The translations under genes were made by a program, and so were the position numbers. A stretch of DNA of 64,000 bases from an uncultured Clostridia bacterium (GTDB lineage Bacteria > Bacillota > Clostridia > Oscillospirales > Acutalibacteraceae). The notes beneath the pieces are model-generated. The model saw only the letters and a list, made by a program, of their open reading frames with translations, was not told the origin of the DNA and made no database searches. Shown one piece after another: positions 8,471 to 15,903 of this stretch (within the stretch, counting starts at the first letter, position 1; the number at the start of each line of letters is the position of its first letter). The stretch lies in assembly GCA_946186665.1 (NCBI GenBank), contig CAMHOE010000004.1, positions 22,831 to 86,830 of the forward strand. The letters are read 5' to 3'.

Positions 8471-8640
8471 TTATTGTTGTAAAAAATTTATATAGTCAGA
8501 TAATAAGAATCTCCTATCACTAATTTCAATATCGCAGAAGCACAGTCCCGCAATAAGTAATTCTCCTGAAGCTGTTTTTCCAACAGTATAGTTTTTTTCA
8601 ACATAAAGATCAGTTACATTTTTCCAAGTATAAAAAAATA
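8471..8640 (-). pseudogene. Possible C-terminal gene remnant
   Basis: The minus strand carries an open frame whose last 50 or so residues (TVGKTASGELLIAGLCFCDI, then EISDRRFLLSDYINFLQQ) read like natural protein, while the upstream part is AT-rich and low-complexity. There is no ribosome binding site or convincing start. It may be the tail of a decayed gene; it could also be chance. No family recognised. Confidence 0.25.
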
Positions 8641-8651
8641 TACTACAAAAA

Positions 8652-8680
8652 TTGACATTTATGTTAAATAATATTATAAT
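8652..8680 (+). promoter_or_regulatory. Consensus sigma-A promoter
   Basis: Perfect TTGACA (8652-8657), 17-bp spacer and TATAAT (8675-8680), 55 bp before the start of the membrane protein gene at 8735. Confidence 0.85.
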
Positions 8681-8734
8681 AGATTTATGTATATACTTTT
8701 GTAAAAGATGTTTCTTTTTTGAGGGGGAACAACA

Positions 8735-9370
8735 ATGACAAAACATAAACAAATCACATCATCACCGCCGCTTTCAGCTGTTCTTGCATTGCTGACGTGT
8801 TTTTGCGGATTTATGTATTGCCTTAACTTCACCGGCTTTTTCGAGCGTCTGCACTGGTACTCCTTTGCATCAGACGTAAATCTGTCTCTTGATGATTTCA
8901 ACACATTTCTTGTATTCACCGCTATAGTGCTGTTTGTTTACTATTCGATGTTTCTTGTTATTTCATGTCTGCTTTTTCTCAGGATACACCGTCATCTGAA
9001 CATTATATTTTTTATTATGGCAATATTGAAGATAACCACTATTGTGATGATGTTCATTCCCGGAAATAATATGGTGTTTCAGTTTGGCTTTGAAGCCATA
9101 ATGGAAGTGCTTGCCCTTCTGTGTATAATATATATCAGAAGGAATTCCCACGAAGGAGAGGGAGTGCTCATCAACAGAGTGACCATCGGCATTATCGGTA
9201 TACTCGCCGAGTGTATTCCATTAATAAGAAATGTGCAGTTTCTGTTCTTTGACGATATGAATCCCTTTGTCCGCATATCAATAATAATGCTGCCATGTCT
9301 GACAGCTGCATTCATCTTCGTTTTCTCATTCCGTTCTTACAAAACCCCCTTAGTTCCGGAAGCCGCATAA
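8735..9370 (+). CDS. Polytopic membrane protein, unknown
   Basis: 211 residues with about six hydrophobic segments (roughly 14-36, 53-80, 86-108, 113-134, 147-166 and 177-198) and short polar loops. No catalytic motif and no family that I recognise. The start is set by GAGGGGG at 8721 and a consensus promoter lies directly upstream, so it should be well transcribed. It stands alone between rnpB and a terminator shared with the convergent polysaccharide gene. Confidence 0.8.
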   Translation: MTKHKQITSSPPLSAVLALLTCFCGFMYCLNFTGFFERLHWYSFASDVNLSLDDFNTFLVFTAIVLFVYYSMFLVISCLLFLRIHRHLNIIFFIMAILKITTIVMMFIPGNNMVFQFGFEAIMEVLALLCIIYIRRNSHEGEGVLINRVTIGIIGILAECIPLIRNVQFLFFDDMNPFVRISIIMLPCLTAAFIFVFSFRSYKTPLVPEAA

Positions 9371-9393
9371 ATAATATTTGCAATAAATAAAAC

Positions 9394-9438
9394 AGCTCCG
9401 GCTGACACCTGTGTTAAATTCAGGTGTCAGCCGGAGCT
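9394..9438. terminator. Bidirectional terminator
   Basis: An 18-bp perfect stem (AGCTCCGGCTGACACCTG and its complement) with a 9-nt loop. The T-rich flank (TGTTTTATTTATT) is on the minus-strand exit, so it mainly serves the gene ending at 9440. Confidence 0.85.
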
Positions 9439-9439
9439 T

Positions 9440-11341
9440 TCAGTCGTCCTCTTCGACCGGTATTTCAGCGTTTTCATTTGTAGCATGGTGGAAGGTCGGA
9501 ACGATCTCTGCAATGAGCTTTTCGACCTCTTCCTTATTGTTTCTGTAGGCGGAATAGTAAAGGTTTTTCAAGTGGGTCATAAGTATTTCATTGTTAAACT
9601 CTATGGGTTTGCCAATATAGATTTTCTTGTTGTCTGTTTTTGTAATGCCTTCTTCATTCAGCAAAAGCTCCTCGTAGAGCTTCTCGCCGGGACGCAGACC
9701 GGTGTATTCTATCTTTATGTCCTCGTGAGGCTTGAAGCCGGAAAGCCTTATAAGATTTTCTGCAAGTACGCGTATCTTTACCGGCTCACCCATATCAAGA
9801 ATGAATATCTCGCCGCCCTTTGCAAGGCTTCCTGCGGTAAGAACAAGAGACACCGCTTCCGGTATTGTCATAAAGTATCGTATAATATCAGGATGGGTCA
9901 CAGTCACAGGACCGCCTGTTCTTATCTGTTCCTTGAAAAGCGGTATTACAGAACCGTTTGAACCCAGAACATTTCCGAAACGTACTGCAACAAAATTCGT
10001 TTTGCTTTTTTTACCCATCATCTGTATGAGCATTTCGCAGATACGCTTGGTAGCGCCCATTACATTTGTGGGGTTAACGGCTTTATCTGTGGATATCTGT
10101 ACGAAGTTCTTGACATGATACTTGTCTGCTGTTTCCACAAGCTTAAGTGTGCCGAACACGTTATTTTTTACAGCTTCTTCGGGATTTGTCTCCATCAATG
10201 GCACGTGCTTATGAGCCGCCGCATGGAACACAACATCAATATTATGTGTCCTGAAAATATGATCAAGCTTCTTTTTGTCACGAACAGAAGCTATCTGAAC
10301 TTCAAAAGAGAGATCCGAACCATGCTTTCTTATAAGCTCCTGCTGTATTTCGTAGGCGTTGTTTTCATAGATGTCAAGTATTATCAGGTGCCTCGGTTTC
10401 AGCCTTGCTATCTGTCTGCAAAGTTCCGAGCCTATTGAACCGCCGCCGCCTGTTACAAGTACTGTTTGTCCTACGATATACTTGCCGTATTTTTCAGTAT
10501 CGAAAACCACAGGCTCTCTTCCTAAAAGGTCTTCTACTTCCACCTGCCTTATAGATGAGGTTATCGGAACGCCGGACGTCATCAGGTTGTAAATATTCGG
10601 AATGATCTTGACCTCAAGGTGAGTATCCGCACAGGCATCCAGAATACGTTTTTTGTCCGCAACACTTATCTGAGAAATAGTAAAAAGTATCGCTTCTATA
10701 TCATGCTTATAGCAAAGCTGAGATATCTCATAGGTCGTACCCTCTACCTTAACGCCTGCTATCCTGCGATGAAGCTTTTCCTTGTCATCATCAACGATAC
10801 ATACGGGGATATATTCATTTCCGGGGCTTTTTGAAAGCTCACTGAGTACAGAAAGAGCGCCCTCGCCGGCACCCACTATCATAAGCCGCTTTTTTGCCTT
10901 ACCTGCAAGGTTGCGCCGTTCAAGTATCTTGTTGAGTCTGTATATTATCCTGAACATCATCACGAACAGTGTTGACATCAGCGCAAAGCATATATACGTT
11001 CTCGAACCAAGATCATAGTTGTTCTGATCATTTCCTATTACCATCATGAACAGCATGAATACTATATTCGCAGTCAGCGACGCTATACCTGCATAGAAAA
11101 AATCCTCTACATCCGCGTATCGCCACATTTTGTTATACAGGCGGAATATAATGAACACCAACGTAAAGGAAACATTCACGGCAGCAAAACCAACAAGAAA
11201 CTCATTCCCGACTCCTTCAAGTGTAAAATTATTCTTGTTGATCGCAAAGGTGATATAGTACGACAGATTCCAAAGGATCATATCGCAAAGAAACAATATT
11301 ATTTTTCTATGTTTTTTGAATACATTAAATATTTTAAACAT
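9440..11341 (-). CDS. Membrane-bound nucleotide-sugar 4,6-dehydratase/epimerase (CapD/WbpM/FlaA1-type)
   Basis: 633 residues. Makes modified UDP-sugars for capsule, exopolysaccharide or glycan synthesis. Four transmembrane helices (about 13-33, 48-68, 81-102 and 113-133) precede a first nucleotide-binding domain (MIVGAGEGALSVL) and a second SDR domain with TGGGGSIGSEL. The catalytic region is QISTDKAVNPTNVMGATKR, where Met replaces the usual SDR Tyr, as in the WbpM/CapD branch. The ATG at 11341 with GAGGAA is preferred over an upstream extension. No glycosyltransferases lie next to it. UDP-GlcNAc 4,6-dehydratase is the most likely activity. Confidence 0.92.
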   Translation of the reverse strand: MFKIFNVFKKHRKIILFLCDMILWNLSYYITFAINKNNFTLEGVGNEFLVGFAAVNVSFTLVFIIFRLYNKMWRYADVEDFFYAGIASLTANIVFMLFMMVIGNDQNNYDLGSRTYICFALMSTLFVMMFRIIYRLNKILERRNLAGKAKKRLMIVGAGEGALSVLSELSKSPGNEYIPVCIVDDDKEKLHRRIAGVKVEGTTYEISQLCYKHDIEAILFTISQISVADKKRILDACADTHLEVKIIPNIYNLMTSGVPITSSIRQVEVEDLLGREPVVFDTEKYGKYIVGQTVLVTGGGGSIGSELCRQIARLKPRHLIILDIYENNAYEIQQELIRKHGSDLSFEVQIASVRDKKKLDHIFRTHNIDVVFHAAAHKHVPLMETNPEEAVKNNVFGTLKLVETADKYHVKNFVQISTDKAVNPTNVMGATKRICEMLIQMMGKKSKTNFVAVRFGNVLGSNGSVIPLFKEQIRTGGPVTVTHPDIIRYFMTIPEAVSLVLTAGSLAKGGEIFILDMGEPVKIRVLAENLIRLSGFKPHEDIKIEYTGLRPGEKLYEELLLNEEGITKTDNKKIYIGKPIEFNNEILMTHLKNLYYSAYRNNKEEVEKLIAEIVPTFHHATNENAEIPVEEDD

Positions 11342-11521
11342 AATTCCTCTTCCCAACGACAGCACCGTGCCTGCGTATTATGCTTATATTACAGTCCTTA
11401 CGATCTCATTGATAGATAGACGTAATATCATGCTGTCTGTATTATCGCTTTACCGCTTTCATATGAACATGAAAGCCTGATCAGTAATTTATACAACAAG
11501 CCCATTTTTACATACATTTTT

Positions 11522-11550
11522 ATTATATTCCATTATTACAGAAAATACAA
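11522..11550 (-). promoter_or_regulatory. Candidate promoter of the polysaccharide gene
   Basis: On the minus strand TTGTAT (11550-11545), 17 bp, TATAAT (11527-11522). A second weaker pair (TTGAAA and TGTATT) lies just upstream. The leader would be about 170 nt. Confidence 0.5.
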
Positions 11551-11653
11551 TAGTTTGTTTTTGGTTTTTCAAGGGTTAATTAATGATTTATTTGCGATTA
11601 TTGTAATTTTTATGCCAAAATGTATATAATTCATGGAATAAAAATAAAGCACT

Positions 11654-11682
11654 AAAAAAGGCTGCCAGAAAAACTGACAGTC
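11654..11682 (-). terminator. Terminator of the CarD-like gene
   Basis: On the minus strand GACTGTCAG, a T5 loop and CTGGCAGCC are followed by six T residues, 42 bp after the stop codon. The stem has one mismatch and one G-T pair. Confidence 0.75.
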
Positions 11683-11723
11683 TTAATGAAATGATCTTGC
11701 TCATTCAATTATTCAATTCGGAA

Positions 11724-12245
11724 TTACACACAACAGCTGCTTTCAGCAAGAGCCACCTTATTGATCATCAGTTTCTCCACTTCACCGGGTTCAAGACCAA
11801 GCACAAGAGAAAACTCTGTATACAGCTGTTTCTCAGCCTGCTTTAAGAATATTTCATCGCTCTGATGCAGCTTCTTGCCTTTTTTCTGCTGTATGGATCT
11901 GTGTATATACAGTGCCTTGATAAGCCCTGCAAGCTCAATTCTGTCACCCTGATTAAGGATCTCGTGATATCTCTGTTTACGCTCGTTGTCATCATCTATC
12001 CACACAGGATCATACTCCGGAACTGAATCCAGAATATCGTTGATCTCTTCATCAGTAAGAAGTGAGCGCATCTTATTCATAAGAGCTGAGTTGTTTTTGG
12101 GAACGAAAAACGTGGAATTTGCATCGTATACCGGCTCTAAGACAAAGTATTCTACTGTATCTCCTCCAAGGTCATTTTCCTCTGTACCGGAAATCTTACA
12201 TACGCCGTTTGTGTCATAAATAACATAATCGCCGACACTGAACAT
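11724..12245 (-). CDS. CarD/CdnL-like transcriptional regulator
   Basis: 173 residues. CarD-family proteins bind the RNA polymerase beta subunit through a Tudor-like RID and stabilise open promoter complexes. The N terminus MFSVGDYVIYDTNGVCKI is the classic CarD_CdnL_TRCF start, followed by the beta-rich domain (FFVPKNN) and a helical C-terminal half with AELIKALYIHRSIQQKKGKKL. The ATG at 12245 is chosen because it aligns with the family and has AAAGGGG upstream; the longer frame to 12344 has no support. It is monocistronic, with its own promoter and terminator. Confidence 0.9.
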   Translation of the reverse strand: MFSVGDYVIYDTNGVCKISGTEENDLGGDTVEYFVLEPVYDANSTFFVPKNNSALMNKMRSLLTDEEINDILDSVPEYDPVWIDDDNERKQRYHEILNQGDRIELAGLIKALYIHRSIQQKKGKKLHQSDEIFLKQAEKQLYTEFSLVLGLEPGEVEKLMINKVALAESSCCV

Positions 12246-12403
12246 TATAATTACCCCTTTGCTTTCAGCCTGTCTGAACAGCAGAAAACGCTCTGTCTGC
12301 ATAAACGGATACATCCTTGTAAAATTTGCCATACTCTGCTCCAAGGAGCTGCGGTGCCAGAAGCTTGTGGCGTTAGAAACAGACTGTAAATTTCCATATC
12401 TAC

Positions 12404-12433
12404 ATTATAATACTTTTTGAGAAAAAATGTCAT
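12404..12433 (-). promoter_or_regulatory. Candidate promoter of the CarD-like gene
   Basis: On the minus strand ATGACA (12433-12428), 18 bp, TATAAT (12409-12404), about 160 bp upstream of the start. Confidence 0.45.
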
Positions 12434-12670
12434 AGGCAAATTCAACAAAAACCTAACGCTCTGCTATGTTATGTAGGGAAAGATAAAAGCTATAAAATAA
12501 CCCGTCTCGACGACATAATTGTCAAAATATGAAATAAACAAACATTTTGTTATGATATATAAATATTTATTCAAAAAAAATTTTTATTTATTCAAAAGAG
12601 AAAAATATCCGAAAACACTCAAAAGTACAGTAAACATCAATGTTTTGAACTGATGTAAAGTTTAAAAGAA

Positions 12671-12718
12671 AATTTGTCAAGAATACTTGACAAATTGTAA
12701 AGAGTATGATACTATAAT
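12671..12718 (+). promoter_or_regulatory. Palindromic operator and promoter of the DUF6442-like/HTH operon
   Basis: A perfect 11-bp inverted repeat, AATTTGTCAAG-AATA-CTTGACAAATT (12671-12696), contains a TTGACA (12687-12692). A TATAAT follows at 12713-12718; the spacing to TTGACA is 20 bp, longer than ideal. The layout suggests an operator placed on the -35 element, probably bound by the HTH protein encoded by this operon. Confidence 0.5.
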
Positions 12719-12835
12719 ATACACAAGGAAATCAGAAGGATTTTCCAGCCGGATCGAAAGCCCGCAGATGCTGTTTTTTCTTGGTTTGCAGCGAAAAATG
12801 GCAAGCGGCTTCGGATATCATTCGGAGGCATCTTG

Positions 12836-13156
12836 ATGGATAAAAAAGAAATTCTTGCACAAAATAAACGAAAGTCACGTAATAACCTTGACGAACGTGA
12901 GCAGCGCATCTATAACGCTTCGTTCGGACTGGGAGCAGTTGCGGTCGGTGTTTTATGTTTGATTTTCAGTGTATATAAAGCGCTTCACCGGGAGACCTTT
13001 TATGAGTTTGTTACAATAATAACGGCATATCTTTGTACGACCTTTTTATATCAGTATAAGAACATAAGAAAGCCGTATTATCTTATCGCAGGAATAGTAA
13101 CAGGTCTTGCTGCCGCAGCGTGCGGTGCAATGTTTTTTGTGGTGTATGCAGTATGA
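12836..13156 (+). CDS. DUF6442-like membrane protein
   Basis: 106 residues. The N terminus MDKKEILAQNKRKSRNNLDEREQRIYN is charged and resembles DUF6442 proteins. Three hydrophobic segments follow (about 29-49, 56-74 and 82-104). Such proteins usually sit next to a small Cro/C1 regulator, as here: the TGA overlaps the ATG of the next gene. GGAGGC at 12824 supports the ATG at 12836. Function unknown; it may act with the regulator in sensing at the membrane. Confidence 0.75.
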   Translation: MDKKEILAQNKRKSRNNLDEREQRIYNASFGLGAVAVGVLCLIFSVYKALHRETFYEFVTIITAYLCTTFLYQYKNIRKPYYLIAGIVTGLAAAACGAMFFVVYAV

Positions 13157-13371
13157 ATGATATAGTGTTTCAGAACCGCCTGCGCGTTGCACGTGCGGAG
13201 AAGAGGATCTCACAGGGTGACCTTGCCGAGATGGTGGGAGTTTCCCGACAGACTATCAGCTCGATAGAAAATAATCAGTTTTGTCCCAGTGCAAGACTTG
13301 CCTTGCTTATATGTATAGCATTGGATAAAAGGTTCGAAGATTTGTTTTTCTTCGAACAGGAGCAAATATAA
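13153..13371 (+). CDS. Small Cro/C1-type HTH transcriptional regulator
   Basis: 72 residues, essentially one HTH_3 domain: QNRLRVARAEKRISQGDLAEMVGVSRQTISSIENN, then FCPSARLALLICIALDKRFEDLF. This is the YozG/Xre-like layout found in small regulators paired with a membrane partner. The start codon overlaps the preceding stop (ATGA). Probably a dimeric repressor of its own operon through the palindrome at 12671; this is inferred from context. Confidence 0.9.
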   Translation: MNDIVFQNRLRVARAEKRISQGDLAEMVGVSRQTISSIENNQFCPSARLALLICIALDKRFEDLFFFEQEQI

Positions 13372-13413
13372 TTTTGTTTGTAAGTTTACTTCATATACAT
13401 TCCTCCTAAAAAG

Positions 13414-13452
13414 CAATTGACCCCCGATCATACAATGGTCGGGGGTCAATTG
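13414..13452 (+). terminator. Terminator of the DUF6442-like/HTH operon
   Basis: A 17-bp stem built on CAATTGACCCCCGAT and its complement, with a 5-nt loop. The T-tract is interrupted (TTGTTTGTATTT). Confidence 0.75.
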
Positions 13453-13495
13453 TTTGTATTTCACTTCAAAGAATATTAATTTTGCAGGGCAGCTG

Positions 13496-13548
13496 CATGG
13501 GGGAAAACCTTTTCCGGCGGAAAAAGGTTTTCCCCATGCCCATTTCCT
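13496..13548. repeat. Long GGGGAAAACC/GGTTTTCCCC hairpin
   Basis: CATGGGGGAAAACCTTTT pairs almost perfectly with AAAAGGTTTTCCCCATG around a CCGGCGG-type loop. A related hairpin (GGGGAAACC/GGTTTCCCC with a TTCGCC loop) is at 48347-48383. Probably a dispersed palindromic repeat. Confidence 0.6.
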
Positions 13549-13565
13549 AAAACCGCTGAATATTA

Positions 13566-13595
13566 AAGGACTGCCGATCAAAGCAGTCCTTTTTT
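13566..13595. terminator. Hairpin terminator between convergent genes
   Basis: AAGGACTGC/GCAGTCCTT stem with an 8-nt loop and a T6 tract on the plus strand. The minus-strand exit (CCTTTAAT) is weaker but may serve the gene ending at 13620. Confidence 0.7.
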
Positions 13596-13619
13596 GAACA
13601 TAAGCTCACATATTAATCA

Positions 13620-15026
13620 TCATGAATTATCCTTATCTGATTTTGATTTCTTTTTCATGGCAATTATAATAACCACTACTATAACCACAACAGCAACTAT
13701 AATAGCTATCCATATAAATATGCACAATCCGAGCGGATGCGGACAGAAGCTGCAGAGAGAACACTTGTCTTCCTGCTCTTCCGCTTTCTGAACTGTTGAA
13801 GCTTCCTTTTTGTCAGCAGATTCAACTGAGGACTCAGCTGAGGGTTCAGCTGAAATTTCAACAGAGGATTCTACGACGCTTTCTGGATTTGCGTCCATTT
13901 CTGTGGCACCAAAGGTAAGTATCTCTGAATAATCAGAATAAAAATCCTCCTGTTCAGGCTGAGCGCAGTAATATCTTGCCCTCAGTTCTATGGGAGTGTC
14001 TTTCTCTATCTTGCCTTCTGCTTCTGCGAGGGGCTGGAGTGCGAAAGACATATCTCCGGATTTGATGGTAAAATCACCCTGAAGTCCTACCCACTCTTCC
14101 TTGCCTGCAAGACGTGCTTCTGTCTCAAGCCATACAGTGCCAAGTGTGCCTGTCGCCTGTGCTAACTGTTTTTCAAGCTTATCATCAACTTTTAGTTTGA
14201 AAGCGATAACAGGGTAGCCGTTGAACTCTTCGTCTGTATATTTCAGATCTGATATCACAGGTGCATCTATATCTCCTGCTTTGAGCGGCTCTACATTTTC
14301 TGCATCCTTACCTACTGAGGCAATTTCCGACCAATCGGAACCTATCTTTATATCCTCACCTTCGCTGGGGCGGCAGGTAACGAGCCAGCGTACCCGTACA
14401 TAGATCGTGTGCTTTGTCAGATCTATCTTTGCGGTGCTTCCGTCGTCGTTTTCTACAACATCATACTGATCGTCTTTCAGGACATCCTTCCAACCGGGAT
14501 AATCAACATCGCCGTCATGAATACCGTACCAAGCCGCGTCCTCGGGATCACTGATATTGCCCATGTAACGGAATATCCAACTGCTCATCGAGGTATCGGA
14601 TGAATAGGCTTCGGAAATAAACGCCCATTCTCCAAGCATCGGTCTGTAGTTTTCATCGTAACCTTCTGTATCCCAGTACTTGTTGTAATGCCAATCATCC
14701 TGTGTGTCTATTGACCAGTCGATCTGTGCCGTTATCCAAAGGTCGTCATAACCGAGCTTCTGGAGCTCCTCTCTGGTAGCATCAAATGTTTCCGGATCAT
14801 CCACTTTTGATGACCACTCACTCATTGAGTTGTTCTGGGAATAATGCACCTCGCAGGTGTTCAAAGAATCGCGCTCGTCCAGATAAGTGATAGAGACATT
14901 CTGCGGGGCTGTAAGCTCAAACGGAAGTTTTTCCTCAGGAGCGGCAGATACAGGTATTGCAAGTGTGCCTGCGATCGTACCTGCAAGGGTAACTGCGCTC
15001 ACCGCCAATGATATAAGCTTTTTCAT
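13620..15026 (-). CDS. Secreted, C-terminally membrane-anchored protein, unknown
   Basis: 468 residues. A signal peptide (about 1-28, ending near PVSAAP) leads to a long extracellular region rich in Trp, Tyr and Asp (about 30-370). Near its end is a Ser/Glu/Ala-rich stalk with repeated SxESS-type units (about 380-420). Then come a Cys cluster (CSLCSFCPHPLGLC), a 25-residue transmembrane helix of Ile and Val, and a lysine-rich tail. GAGGTG precedes the start. Such anchored beta-rich proteins are common on ruminococcal surfaces. I do not recognise the ectodomain. The four cysteines at the membrane boundary could form disulfides or bind metal. Confidence 0.8.
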   Translation of the reverse strand: MKKLISLAVSAVTLAGTIAGTLAIPVSAAPEEKLPFELTAPQNVSITYLDERDSLNTCEVHYSQNNSMSEWSSKVDDPETFDATREELQKLGYDDLWITAQIDWSIDTQDDWHYNKYWDTEGYDENYRPMLGEWAFISEAYSSDTSMSSWIFRYMGNISDPEDAAWYGIHDGDVDYPGWKDVLKDDQYDVVENDDGSTAKIDLTKHTIYVRVRWLVTCRPSEGEDIKIGSDWSEIASVGKDAENVEPLKAGDIDAPVISDLKYTDEEFNGYPVIAFKLKVDDKLEKQLAQATGTLGTVWLETEARLAGKEEWVGLQGDFTIKSGDMSFALQPLAEAEGKIEKDTPIELRARYYCAQPEQEDFYSDYSEILTFGATEMDANPESVVESSVEISAEPSAESSVESADKKEASTVQKAEEQEDKCSLCSFCPHPLGLCIFIWIAIIVAVVVIVVVIIIAMKKKSKSDKDNS

Positions 15027-15269
15027 AGTTTTTCACCTCTTAAAAAAAATGTACTACTTAGATTATAGCATATATATCTTGATAAATCTACAATAAAAGT
15101 ATACAAATATGTTGAAGATTATTGTTTTATCAAACAGTATATGTAATTGTCCATAAAGCTGATCTTAGAATTATAAGACATTCAGACACAGACGCTTTTA
15201 TTCATACAAACAATTTATTATTTCATATGGATTATTTAATATACAAAAGGACTATATTTTAAAAAAGTA

Positions 15270-15314
15270 TTGACATATTCCATAAGTAGAATTATAATAT
15301 ATTCAACAAGTTGA
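15270..15314 (+). promoter_or_regulatory. Promoter and candidate operator of the padR operon
   Basis: TTGACA (15270-15275), 17 bp, TATAAT (15293-15298). A short palindrome TCAAC-AA-GTTGA (15303-15314) lies at the expected start of transcription, where a PadR dimer could bind and repress its own gene. The promoter is strong by consensus; the operator is a guess. Confidence 0.65.
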
Positions 15315-15330
15315 TTATAGGAGGTTGCTT

Positions 15331-15903
15331 ATGTTAAAGCATGGTATTTTAGGCTTGCTGAATTACGGAAGTATGACAGGATATGATATAGTTCATATCT
15401 TTAAGGATTCCCTGAGTTATTTCTGGAACGCGCAGACAAGTCAGGTCTACAGAGAGCTTCAGACCATAAAGAAAAACGGCTGGGCCGCTGATGAAACTGT
15501 CGAACAGGACGGCAAACCGGATAAAAAGGTTTTCACCATTACCGATAGCGGCAGAGCAGAACTAAAACGCTGGCTGACAGAGGATAATGTGGAGTTCGGT
15601 ATAAGAAGTCCTTTGATGATGAAGGTCTTTTTCAGAGGGGAATGCAGTCTGGACGAAAACATAGACTTTTTTGAAAAGCTTCAGAATGACAGCTATGCTT
15701 TTGACTATAAAATGTCTCTGTCACCTCCGGACACAAAAAAATATGCAGAAATAATAAAAGATCCTATGAAAGCGCTTTACTGGAAAATGACCATCGAATA
15801 CGGAATGATGTATTCAAAAATGTACAGACAATGGGTAGAAAACTGTATCAGACAACTGGAGGAGTTAAAATATGAAGATACTGGTGATCAACGGAAGTCC
15901 TAA
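15331..15903 (+). CDS. PadR-family transcriptional regulator
   Basis: 190 residues. An N-terminal winged helix carries the family hallmarks GILGLLNYGSMTGYDI, SQVYRELQTIKKNGW and KKVFTITDSGRAELKRWL. A C-terminal helical dimerisation domain (Vir_act_alpha_C type) follows. AGGAGGT ends 5 bases before the ATG at 15331. The downstream oxidoreductase gene overlaps it by 32 bp, so the regulator probably controls that gene, as PadR proteins often control adjacent detoxification or membrane functions in response to small molecules. Confidence 0.93.
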   Translation: MLKHGILGLLNYGSMTGYDIVHIFKDSLSYFWNAQTSQVYRELQTIKKNGWAADETVEQDGKPDKKVFTITDSGRAELKRWLTEDNVEFGIRSPLMMKVFFRGECSLDENIDFFEKLQNDSYAFDYKMSLSPPDTKKYAEIIKDPMKALYWKMTIEYGMMYSKMYRQWVENCIRQLEELKYEDTGDQRKS

